Positions 1 to 11,257 of a stretch of 64,000 bases of DNA are shown one piece after another (positions within the stretch are counted from its first letter, which is position 1; every line of letters starts with the position of its first letter). Source of the stretch: Papiliotrema nemorosa (lineage: Eukaryota > Basidiomycota > Tremellomycetes > Tremellales > Rhynchogastremaceae); the NCBI GenBank assembly GCA_032158125.1, contig JASKOT010000010.1, positions 434,001 to 498,000 on the forward strand, written 5' to 3'. The notes beneath the pieces were generated by a model that saw nothing but the letters and a program-made list of their open reading frames with translations, did not search any database and was not told where the DNA came from. The position numbers and the translations under genes were made by a program.

Positions 1-115
1 ACATCATCCGGTCGTCTCGTGCAGCTAATTGATCAACTCAATCCTCCATCCACGATTAGAACCAGTCGGCACCATTCTTTTGGCATCGTGTCGCGAAAAG
101 TAGAGTCGCACGACG

Positions 116-1464
116 ATGGATGCGGCTACGGCCGGGAGTCATAACCCGTATCCAGTCACGCCTACAGGTTTCTTGATCGGTTCCTACCTCGCGGTGAGTC
201 ACCTCTGACGCGACGAGTCTCCTTCGACCTCATGCTGACGATTAGTTTGGGCTGTACGGGATACATCTCACTCAGCTCTACACGTACTTTACAAACTATT
301 CCGACCCGTTCAGGACGAAAGCGCTGGTAACATGGGTCTTCCTCCTCAGCACGCTGCAAATGGCGATCATTATGGGTTCGGGGTATAGATACTTTGTCGG
401 GGGCATAAGTGAACCTGGAGTTTGGGGAACGTTTTTGTGGCCGTTGAGTTTTCAGGATGGTTTGGTGAGTGTTTGACGAGGCGATCACTGATAACAGATA
501 CCAATGATGGCTTACACCGGCCAATTGTATTTTGGTCGTCGGGCACACATACTGTTAGGTCGCAGAAGGTGGTTTGGGATACTTGTGTTCGTCTGCGCCA
601 CGGTGACTCTAGGTTGTGGTATTGCGTGAGTTGACGACTCGCTCCATTGCCCTGGCACACGTCCTGATTCTCAGTCTGGCAGTGACCGCTCGTCTATGGG
701 CCGAAAGCCCGTGGGTGTCTGCTCTAGAATGGGCTCACACCACCAAGGCCATAGGAGTCCCTTCGCAGGTGGTAGCAATCACGTGGATGGGCATGTCGGC
801 TTTCGTGGACGGCAGCATCACTTTGATCCTCATCATCCGACTCCGCCCTCACCGCTCGAGCTCTCCATTCCTCGTCAAACGCCTGATCACTCTTACACTC
901 GAGACGGTTCTCCTGACTCACATGTGCGGCGCGGCAATGTGCATCATCTTTCTCGCCTCTCCCGCGAAACATCGTACAGACAAAGACATCTTTTGGGTTC
1001 TCATAGAGATTATCACCGAATTATATGCCCTGTCCATCTTGTTCACCGTCAACTCTAGGCGATTCATACGGGACCCCGACTCTTCTTTTGGCACATCCTC
1101 AGATAGACGCAAGACGGGTGACGGAGAGACGATGTTCGCCAATGGGTTCGGAGTATCCGAGGTGGAAAGAAGGGTCGAAGGTTATCAAGGAGATACCCCG
1201 TTTGGCGTGGCGATTCAACCCTTGACCTATGCCCAGAGTCACTATGGGGTGTACGAGTCGGCTCATCCTCCGATACCCCACAATCCCGATTCCACCACAG
1301 GGACATACCGCTCGACAAGCGGGACCGACAGCAGCGGATTCGCAGGGCAGACGGCCGAGCTGGTTTACTCAATGCGCTCGCTCACCTCTGCTGCTTCGCC
1401 CTTGGGTCCCATGACCCCAGCCGATGACCTGGACAAACAGTTGCTATCCGACGATGAAAAATGA
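116..1464 (+). CDS. DUF6534-type seven-helix membrane protein
   Basis: Four exons (116-193, 246-464, 498-625, 675-1464) join in frame to 404 aa. The protein opens with a short polar head, then a helix around 'GFLIGSYLAFGLYGIHLTQLY', and continues with about six more hydrophobic segments up to residue ~280. It ends in a polar Ser/Thr/Gly-rich cytoplasmic-looking tail of ~120 residues. The order 'LYGIHLTQLYTYF', a helix ending before a basic loop, and a last helix followed by 'FTVNSRR' is the pattern of the basidiomycete DUF6534 family, which is very widespread but has no known function. The start ATG is the first one in frame with the conserved first helix. Family assignment is by motif memory; the function is unknown. 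Confidence 0.75.
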
Positions 1465-2076
1465 CAGGCTTGTATCACACTGGAGAGATTGACATTCTGC
1501 TGCTTTATCCACTTGTATCTATTAGCGTACGGAAGCACGACGCATGCATCATTTTGACGAGAAGCTCCCGACGCCCCTGCTCGCCTCGACATCGTGACTG
1601 TGATGCATCTGGCTCCTTGGCACTCATGCCTGCCCTCGACGCCACGGGAGTTTAGCCAAATCTAGAGTTGACAAGCGAAAGCTGGAGTCTCTTCATGGGG
1701 CCACGCGGTCAGTCGCTGACGTTTCTCACTAGCTCGATAAATTTTGCATCTCCGCATTCTTTCATGACATCGCTTGGAGCTTGGTCACTGACTATGCTCG
1801 CAAAAACATGTTCATCGGTGTCCCCGAAGGTATGGAGTCGAAAGATTCGTTTAAAAGGCAAGGATCCAAGCAGATGCATCTGTCGTCTTTCACCCTAGCC
1901 AAAGCAAGGAAAATCCCTCGGGGTACCCTATCTTACACTCACCGCTCGCCCGCGATTCACCTGATTGGATCTACCGCTCCCAGCACACGAAACCGCCTTT
2001 GACAAGCGACGTTCTTCGTTTGACGTTTGCTCTCTCACTCGATCTTTCATCTATCATTGGATATACTACACTCACC
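1465..2076. other. intergenic, 612 bp
   Basis: This holds the 3' end of the DUF6534 gene and the promoter of the amino-acid permease. I see only short frames without splice support, and no RNA gene. Confidence 0.5.
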
Positions 2077-3839
2077 ATGTCGGCAGCCTCGACACACTCG
2101 ACCGTAGCAGCAGCAGAGACTGAACGAAAAGAACTGGCGAAATATGGACTGAGCAAACCTCCCGCGTCCAGGTTCGGCGATGTCGAGAGGAACGCAATGA
2201 CCGAGAGGGAGAAGCATCAGGAGGATTTGAGGGTTATCGATGCTGTCTGGGGAGAGATCAGAGAAGACGGACCGAATTATCGAAACTTGGGATGGTGAGT
2301 TGGATGCCGAATTACGAGTCGAGTATGCTGGCTAAAGTATCAGGATTAGAGCATCAGTACTCGAGGTCAAATCCCAGATCGGTCTCGGTGTTTTGGCTTT
2401 GGTGAGTAGAATCGACTCTCTTTGGCCAACGAGCTGACAGTATAGCCCGCCGTGTTGAACACCCTTGGTTACGTCCCCGGTATCCTGCTCATTCTTGCCA
2501 TTGGCGCCATCATCACTTGTCAGTGTCAAACTTCGGGTATACATTGCATTGCTTATCGACAGGGTCCGACTACGTCGTCGGTACTTTCAAGATGAACCAC
2601 CCCGAGGTGTACACTCTCGCCGAGTATGTCGCCTCACACTCGGCCCGAATTGCGACTGACCTGCAGTGTCGGGTATATCATCGCTGGTCCCATCGGTCGA
2701 GAGATTCTTGGTTTCGCGTACTGGGTATGTTCAGCTGTCCAATGCACAACATCACTGACGTCAGCTCGAAACCACCGCTATCGCCGGTTCGACCCTATTG
2801 GCCATCTCTATCGCCTTCAACTCGATGTCCCTGCACGCTGTATGCACCATCGTCTGGGTAGTGGTAGGCGCTATCATTGTCGGTGGTCTATCCGCTGTTC
2901 AAACTCTCGACAAGATCTCTTGGATCGGATGGGTCGGTCTCATTTCTATCCTGGGATCCCTCATCACCGTCACTGTTGCCGTCGGAGTCAGCCCTCCCGA
3001 CGTCACTGACAAGGTCACTCAAGCTGCCGCCGACCCATCATTCGTCGATGCCATCAATGCCGTGTCCGTCATTGTCCTCGCGTACGCCGGAACGCCCAAC
3101 TATTTCAACATTGCAGCGGAAATGCGAGACCCCAAGCAATACACCAAGAGCGTCTTGTTGGGTCAGTCGTTTGTCACCATGGTCTACCTCGTGATCGGTT
3201 GCACAGTCTACCACTTTGTCGGACAATACATTGCTTCGCCCGCTCTGGGATCCGCCGGTGAGCTCATGCAGCGAATTTGCTACGGTATCGCCCTCCCCGG
3301 TCTCATTGCTGGTAAGTGGGACTAATCTCTACCAACTTGCCCGCTGACAGTCAGGTGGTGTTTTGTACACGCACATTCCCGCCAAATACATTTTCGTCCG
3401 ACTGCTCCGAAATTCGAAGCATCTCAGCGAAAACACCTGGCAACACTTGGTCGTTTGGGGTGGATGTGTTACGTTCAACATCACCATTTCGTTCATCATT
3501 GCCGAGGCTATCCCCTTCTTTGGTGATCTAGTCGGTTTGATTGGAGCTTTGCTGGGTACACTTATCTGTATCCAAACTGAGGGTAAGTTGTTCTCCACTC
3601 GTATGTTTGGCAAGAGCTGACGTCCAGCCTACATGTGGATCTGGGACAACTGGAGAGAACCCAGGACATTGACCTGGAAGTTGCTCTTCGCCATGAACGT
3701 CACTTTCTTCATCATCGGTTGGTTCTTGATGGTCGCCGGAACGTACGGTTCGGTCATTGCTATCAACAACAGTTACTCCACCGGCAACATCTCTAGCCCA
3801 TTCTCATGCGCCGACAACTCGGGTCTCGGCGGGAAATAG
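2077..3839 (+). CDS. AAAP-family amino acid permease
   Basis: A multi-exon gene whose joined product is about 460 aa. A cytosolic N-terminus of ~75 residues precedes 11 predicted membrane spans. Diagnostic stretches include 'GLGVLALPAVLNTLGYVPG' (helix 1, joined over an intron), 'SDYVVGTFKMNHPEVYTLAD', 'GCTVYHFVGQYI', 'GGVLYTHIPAKYIFVRLLR' and the C-terminal 'EAYMWIWDNWRE'. This is the auxin/amino-acid permease fold (Aa_trans), closest to the Neurospora mtr / N-system type of fungal permeases, so plasma-membrane uptake of neutral or aromatic amino acids is likely. The substrate cannot be read from sequence. The start ATG at 2077 sits in 'ctcaccATG', a good context. Exons are short near the N-terminus and longer downstream. 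Confidence 0.85.
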
Positions 3840-4444
3840 ATACCTAGACTCGTTCCAGCTCCGAACAAGTTTATCACAAGTTGATCGCTTGCGAAATCCC
3901 GAAGAAGGGGAGTGTCGCTTCAGGGAGCCAATCGTGTTAAGACCTCGTAGATGTCGGAGGTCGGAGAAGTTATCTTGTACGAGAAACGTAGATTCTAGAC
4001 AAGCACAAAATACAAACACTTTAAACGCATTACAATCATACTTGTCATCGCAATGCATTCCACATCTAGTAGTATGAAATAGCAAACTCGACTGTCTCAG
4101 ATGGCTGGGTTAATCATGTCACGGATCGGAGACTGGAACTGCAGCGAACTTGCCCAAAACGCTATGCATCATGGGGTTTTTGTGGGGTTTTATATAATCA
4201 AAAATAAAGCAGAACAAAGTGTAACAAAACTGAACAAACATCTTTCAGTCTACCCGTCGAGGCGGTGTACGTCATATAGACAACACGAGGATAGATGAAG
4301 ACACCAGGGACGAGCGCCCCTTGTCTGCACCTGTTTAGCGGTGGGTGTCGCTATCGTCACATGGAGGACTCGAGTGTAGAGGTCGATGAATCTCCTAATT
4401 GCGCCTTTTCAATGGCCGAGTGTAGAAAAGAGCCTCATGTCCAA
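3840..4444. other. intergenic between convergent genes, 605 bp
   Basis: 3' regions of the permease and of the disordered-protein gene on the other strand. AT-rich stretches near 4190-4240 look like polyadenylation sequence. No gene seen. Confidence 0.45.
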
Positions 4445-5545
4445 TCAGTGCACGGTGTAGTATTCAAAGTCCTCGAAAGGGATATGATGAGGCCGGCCAA
4501 AAGGAGCGTGGTGTCGACCTCGCCCTCTGCCACCTCTGTGACCACCTCCAACGCCGAAAGCAGGGTGGAAGAATGGCGGAGGCGGAGGTCCGAAATGGTG
4601 ACCGTGACCCCGACGAGTTCCCCCGTGCTCAAAGCCAGTGAAAGGCGAGGGTCCCGACCGGTCATGTTCGCCTCGCGGACCGGGCGCACCTTGTCCGAAG
4701 GGGCCGTAGCCAAACGGCCAGCCATACATCTCAAAGTGGGGCGAAGGACCATAGTGGTGTCGACCTCCTCTTCGGGGTTCAAAGGGGTAATCGTGGTGAG
4801 AGTGATGTCCAGGTGGTCCTCTGGGAGGAAGCTCGTTCTCGGGGTCGGTCTCAGACTCGCTCTCAGGTGGAGGTGGAGGTGAAGGTGCACCTCGGGGACC
4901 TCTAGGTGGACCAGCAGGAGGAGGAGGGCCTCGAGGGTGGCCTGCGTGTGGGAAAGGGGGTGGTCCTGGTGGACAACCTCGTTCGGTGCGGTGAGGAGGG
5001 AAGGGGGGTGGCCCTTCCTCACGTCCTGGGAAAGGTGGAGGTGGAGGAGGCATCTTGTCACGTCCACATCGGCCGTGTCGATGCTCAGATCGGTCGTGTC
5101 GAGGATGATGAGATTCGTGAGCCCTGTGATGCCCATGGCCTTTGGATTTGTGCCCGTGTCGACCCCAAGGTCCGAATGGTCCCGGACCAAAAGGGACACC
5201 CTTCATCCCAGCCCATCCTGTAGGAGAGTGTCCTCGAGATCGACGATGGTGGTCGTGAGCGCCCTTGTGTTTGCCATGATCCTTCTTTTTGGGAACTTGA
5301 AGCTTGATGATATACACTTCGTCTTCCGAGTCAGATTCGGAAGACGAAGTCTCGGAGGAGGAAGTATCCGACGAAATCACCTCGAGAGGCGCTTCTTCGA
5401 CTTGGATAGAAGGGTCAATGTGGAGCTTGCCAAGGTCTGGGAGAGGTGACTCTGCCCGGGGGCGAGTGGCGGATTGGTCGGCAATGGTCGAATCGACCAC
5501 TTCGAAGCCTTCCACGACGGCAACGTCTTTCTCGTTGAATTGCAT
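4445..5545 (-). CDS. Pro/His/Gly-rich disordered protein
   Basis: An intronless frame of 366 aa, read from the ATG at 5545. A longer frame opens at 5647, but the extra N-terminus is hydrophobic leader-like sequence matching a 5' UTR. Residues 1-80 are acidic with a Ser/Asp/Glu run and a short hydrophobic patch 'DEVYIIKLQVPKKKD'. The rest is low complexity, rich in HGH, PPPP, GP and RG, including 'PPPPPPFPG' and 'GGGHRGGRGRGRHH'. No catalytic domain is visible. RG/His-rich disordered proteins often bind RNA or sit in condensates, but that is inference only. Coding is supported by the absence of stops over 1.1 kb, although low-complexity GC-rich sequence weakens that argument. An overlapping open frame of 254 codons also exists on the same strand. 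Confidence 0.65.
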   Translation of the reverse strand: MQFNEKDVAVVEGFEVVDSTIADQSATRPRAESPLPDLGKLHIDPSIQVEEAPLEVISSDTSSSETSSSESDSEDEVYIIKLQVPKKKDHGKHKGAHDHHRRSRGHSPTGWAGMKGVPFGPGPFGPWGRHGHKSKGHGHHRAHESHHPRHDRSEHRHGRCGRDKMPPPPPPFPGREEGPPPFPPHRTERGCPPGPPPFPHAGHPRGPPPPAGPPRGPRGAPSPPPPPESESETDPENELPPRGPPGHHSHHDYPFEPRRGGRHHYGPSPHFEMYGWPFGYGPFGQGAPGPRGEHDRSGPSPFTGFEHGGTRRGHGHHFGPPPPPFFHPAFGVGGGHRGGRGRGRHHAPFGRPHHIPFEDFEYYTVH

Positions 5546-6366
5546 GTTTGTGAAGTAAATGTAGATATGTGAGTGAGAGTAGTCAAGACAAGTGATAGAT
5601 ACGAGTAGAGGATGGGTGGGGGATGGAAGAAGAAGGAGAGAGTACATATACCTCTCCCATGATCAGCCTCGGAGACCGAAAAAAGTGCTGCGGCAGGGGC
5701 GCAGTCGCAGATCTGCAAATGTTGCGCAGATCAGACACTGATGACGAGTCGTCTGTGCCGAAGCGTAGTACAGTGATCTCTAGCGTCAGAACAGAGTATG
5801 ATAGCGATCCTATGCGTAGCAAGAAGAGTTTCAACCCGCGGGTGAGATGTAATTCCGCGCAATAGGTTCACGCTCCACTTGCGCAGCCTGCGAGCTGGAT
5901 AGACAACGCTGTGAGACGGTTTCGTCGCAGTGCTTGCGGCAGGCAGAGCGTTCTGGATGTCCGGGATACTTCTTGCTTCAGAGCCGCTCAGAATGCCATG
6001 ACGCTGCGCCGAGAGTCTGCGGGATGGATGTCGCGCTGGGAGGGTTAGAGGTGGCTAGGCAAGATGGGAGCGCAGGAACGACGGGGCCGAGAGTTTTTGC
6101 GGCGGACGTCTTGAGCGATATGCTTCGCCATGCCATCCCTGTCAGCTGTCTTGCATCAGGTCGCATACCTTGGCCATGACTTGTTGCATGCATAGGTTGC
6201 TATAGCAAGAAAAGACGGTCTCCATAGGAGGGAGGACGGGATCAATTCTGGCCCCCTGTGAGATCGGATGAACACGGTGCAAGTGGGTGGAATTTGAGTG
6301 AATACCATTCGTCCATCTCCACTCAAAAGGCATTCCCCTCATCCTTTACTCTCCTCCATCCTCATC
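5546..6366. other. divergent promoter region, 821 bp
   Basis: Lies between the start codons of the disordered-protein gene (minus) and QCR10 (plus). The frames inside are short and lack splice signals in useful places. No RNA gene recognised. Confidence 0.45.
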
Positions 6367-7381
6367 ATGCCCGCCTACACAAGGAAATCCCAGCTCGTAA
6401 GTAGTATGAAGTATTCATATATGGTCGCTGATGAATAGGGCATTGCCGGATTTACCCTCGAGTGCGTACAAGCGGAATCGATGTACCGCGAAAACACACT
6501 GACCTAGTGCTTCTCATCCACCCAATTATACCGACTTTATCCTTATTACACCCTCACTTGACCTCACAGGCGACTATCACAATATCGACTGCCATTGGCA
6601 ATCTGGGGTGTCGCGGCTGGAGGTGCCGTCGCCCTCTTTGCCAGTGATATCCCCCTGTTCCGAAAAGATGTGCTGTTGAAGGTCCCAGTGGTGAGTTTGC
6701 GTTCTTTCTCGTCAATCTGGCCGACTGGACGTATATCGCTCGGTCTGGACGGCTGCTGTGGCGCACAGTGTCAGATGGTGGAGAGCGAGGATCAAGGCCT
6801 CATGTGCACGTCAGGAACTGCTCTTCATCGGTCGTCATCTGCGAAGATGCGATGTGGCCGTGTCGTCTGTTTGAGACTAAGAGGCGCGACTGCTGTGTCT
6901 CCATGGGATGAGGATGTCGAGGCCACGTGAATACGGATCATGGCCAAGAAGGCGGACTCTGGACGACAACCGACATTCATCTTGTCAAGAATTGCATGTA
7001 GAAGGCATCCGCTGACTGTATCTTTCTTCCTCATCCATGACATTCACCGAATCGCTACACACACATGTCAAACACCTCTTGCGCGTCCTATCCTTTTCAT
7101 CTCACGCGCTGGGCTCCGTTTCTCACTCGGTTGGTCAACGCCTATCCCTCAACATCTTTGGTCACGCAACCGTACCAATAATGCTTCACCGGCTCTCCAT
7201 GACAGATCAACAACTACTTCGTCGGTGCGTATTCCTGTGATACCTCTGCATGGTTCCACCGCTGACCTAGGTCCTTCATACATTTCGATCCGTGTTGTCA
7301 TTACCGCCATCTTCTCTCTCGTTCCCTATGCTGGCTTCACTCCATGCAGACAAAACCCCGGACTCGGACAAGCCTTTCTAA
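6367..7381 (+). CDS. QCR10: Cytochrome b-c1 complex subunit 10
   Basis: Five small exons (6367-6396, 6439-6461, 6570-6690, 7206-7224, 7350-7381) join to exactly 75 codons, giving a 74-aa protein. It has a basic N-terminus ('MPAYTRKSQL'), a single membrane span 'LAIWGVAAGGAVALFAS', then 'DIPLFRKDVLLKVPVINNYF' and the end 'DKTPDSDKPF'. The span followed by 'DIP..R.DVL.K.P' and a 'D..PF' end is the QCR10 pattern, a small single-span subunit of respiratory complex III in the inner mitochondrial membrane. No single open frame is long enough to show the gene, so conventional ORF scanning misses it. Intron 3 is 515 nt, ten times the local norm. Exon 4 has only 19 nt. Confidence 0.85.
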
Positions 7382-7832
7382 GCTGTATATAGAGAGGCTG
7401 ATGAGCGTAATATGCATGGGTTATGAGCTCTGGGTGATGATCCTATCGTCTCGATGAAACTTTATTTATGGTCCCATTATGACTTGTTCCCATCGTCATG
7501 GCCGTGGGGGGGGTGGCTCGGTCTGGATTTGCCGCTCAACCTGTGATTCCATCACTGCTCTTTGTTCACTTGCTTAGATCGTCTACACTGCATACATACA
7601 TCCCACCTATCCCCTATCTGCTCCCCGACCAGCTTCCAACGTAGGTGTCTTTCATCGACCAAACGTGGGTGGATGCAATGATACAACGGGATGGGTGACA
7701 AATGGACCATCCCATGGCGTGGAGCGCGCCTCGTCTTCCGGATTCCATCCACCTCCCGTCCTATCACTTGCAACCACATAGACCACACCTCACCTCGATA
7801 CTCAGTTCACAGTTCGCTGACTTGTATAGAAC
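7382..7832. other. intergenic, 451 bp
   Basis: Between QCR10 and YPT1 on the same strand. Contains a G-run near 7505 (ggggggg). Nothing else recognised. Confidence 0.4.
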
Positions 7833-8985
<1,153 letters not shown>

Positions 8986-9860
8986 ATGGTTTCAGTGGGT
9001 GAGGAGGTGTAAAGGTGTAGAATGAGCGATGAAGAGGAGGGAGGGGATCGAGGAAGGTTTTCTTTTTCGTCTTTCTTTTTTCACCCTATTTTACCCCCCT
9101 TTCCCAAGCGATGGACCGGACTTATATCTCGCCTCTTGTGCCTATATACTGACTATCTGACATGGGAAGTGTCTACTGACATTCTAAGTTCGCAAAGCGG
9201 CCTGGGTCGACAAGATCCACCCTCTTGGCCTCTTCTCCCATCTCCTTTATTGAAGTCGATGCTCCTGATGTCATGCGGTTGGCAATTGGCAAGTGTGACC
9301 CTTTGTAGCAGCCTTGGCACTCACGTTAGGTGGTGCTATGTGTAAGTCCGCGCAACTACCACTAATGTTGTGGCGTTCATTCCCAGGTCGTCATTGTTCT
9401 TGAGGATGCCAGACCACTAGAATGAGATAATACTGTTTCCCAACAAGGAGAAGATAATCTGATGGACGCAGATACAAATGTCTTCTCTGCGCCTTGAAAA
9501 GTGTAGATTCAGCCGATGAGCAGGGAACATTTCATGCGCAAAAGGTGCAGTATGCGGAAGAGTCAAGAAGCTTCAAAGTATCGCTTGAGACAGAGGACGG
9601 GAAAAGAGATTAGATAAGATATGAAAAGGTCACTTTCCCTAAGGATTTGGAAGTTCATATTTCAAGGATGTTCGCCGCGAATACGCAGAACGATATTTCA
9701 GGTGGTAGCTATGGAATCATCTTGGCAACTGTTTGCTTCCTCTGTCCCGAGGCATGAGAGGAGCCGAAAGGTTGACCGGACTATAACGAGCGATAATCTG
9801 AACTGATCTTTACAGCTTTTGTTCTTCTTCTTCGACTTTACTCTACAGCAACCACTCAAT
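8986..9860. other. intergenic, 875 bp
   Basis: The first ~150 bp is T-rich 3' UTR-like sequence of YPT1. The remainder has only short frames and no recognisable gene before the esterase start. Confidence 0.4.
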
Positions 9861-10939
9861 ATGGCTCTGCCCATGCAGGATTGTATACTTCTCTTGGTGA
9901 TTAAACAGCTTGAATCACTGCGTCAACCTGGACAGACACTCACACCCAGGGCGATTCTCTCACTCAGCGTATGGACTCGCCCGGGAATCTGCATCAACGT
10001 TTCGCCGGTAGGCCCATCTTTGTACTCGTCCGCCCACCTCGGCACCGCAACTGACCATCTATAGAGGCATACCAGAGAAAGCTTGATATCCAGAATCGAG
10101 CATTTGGAGGATACAACACGGCTTGGTAGGAGCTATTACCTCGACCCTCGAAGCTGAGTACTGACAAGTTAGGGCTCTCCCTCTGTTGCCTTATATTCTG
10201 GCAAAGAAGGGGCAAGATGCCAACACTCCTACGATTCGTCTAGTCACGATTTGGTTCGGTGAGTCTTACCTCCATTCGACCGACCCCACCTCCGAAGTCC
10301 TCTCCGAGCATCATCAGCTCACGGCAGGAACCAACGATTCTGTCCTTCCTGGTCGGGAACAACACTTGCCCATATCTGAGTTCACAGCCAACATGCGTCA
10401 AATCCTCGACGCTCTCACTTCGCCTTCGTCACCATACGCCGTATCAGATACTCCAGTCTCTATCGTGTTGATCACCCCTGGACCGCCGTATCATCCCCAA
10501 ATGGCAGATGATGCGCGGAGGTCCAGTAGAAGTGTCGAAAGGACCAGAGAGTTCAGGGACGAGGTGGTCAGGTTACATGCAGAGTACAAGGAGAAGGAGG
10601 CTAAGCAGGACCCGAGAGAAGGAGAGTGGGGGTGGAAGATTGCATTGGTCGATTTCTGGGGAGACATTGAGGCGCAAGCGGGGGGAGTGGGAGATGGTCT
10701 CGTCCCGTTTTACTTGTATGTCGAGTGTCCCTCTTGTTCCCCAGCGGCCAAGCTTTCCCTCCCCATGACTTTTGGCTCCCTGAAGTAGTCCACTGACGTA
10801 TAGCGACGGTGTCCACTTGACCACCAAGGGGTACACGTTACTCTGGGATAAACTCTCCAAGACTATCAAGACCGAGTTTACAGGTCGAGGATTGGATTAT
10901 GAAGATTTCGATGATCTCCCTCGACGTGTCCCTCTGTAA
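9861..10939 (+). CDS. IAH1-like GDSL/SGNH esterase
   Basis: Six exons (9861-9896, 9950-10007, 10065-10125, 10173-10258, 10328-10715, 10804-10939) join in phase. The four SGNH blocks are all present: 'ILLLGDSLTQ' (catalytic Ser), 'NRAFGGYNTAW' (Gly), 'WFGTNDS' (Asn) and 'DGVHLTTKGY' (catalytic Asp and His). The 'QRKLDIQNRAFGGYNT' and 'GTNDSVLPG..QH.P..E' stretches are those of isoamyl-acetate-hydrolysing esterase. The predicted role is hydrolysis of short-chain acetate esters in the cytosol. No signal peptide is seen. One extended low-complexity segment (~residues 135-185, rich in R, E and K) is longer than in yeast IAH1. It ends 318 bp from the convergent MET5 gene. Confidence 0.88.
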
Positions 10940-11257
10940 GCGTCGTTCACATTGCCTCGTTTAACGGTAGTCACTCGGAAGTCGACCCTGCCCGACCGGA
11001 GAGTGTGGTGGAGCGTATGGCTCTCCCGAGGATAAGGGGTGGCACTGGACCTATCAAAGTGGAAAAGAGCGGCTTCGAGGGATGATCTTTGTCTGAACGA
11101 GCCGAGGTGGTGGATGCAGAACGTGACGCGAAGAGTCTTAGACATGTAGATGTGTAGAAAGAGGCAACCCGCAATGCTATATGTATATCCATGCTGTAGA
11201 ACCTATCACAAAACCAGATGACCAAGAACACTCCAACTCGACTACTTCTCACAGCCC
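10940..11257. other. 3' region between convergent genes, 318 bp
   Basis: Shared downstream sequence of the esterase and the sulfite reductase genes. No gene seen. Confidence 0.4.

Noticed and set aside
4435..5199. Second 254-codon frame overlapping the disordered protein
   Set aside because: Same strand, frame-shifted low-complexity sequence without a start context; most likely a shadow of the His/Pro-rich coding frame.
5978..6193. Frames in the 5.5-6.4 kb gap as genes
   Set aside because: Short, no splice signals that extend them, and composition like non-coding flanks.
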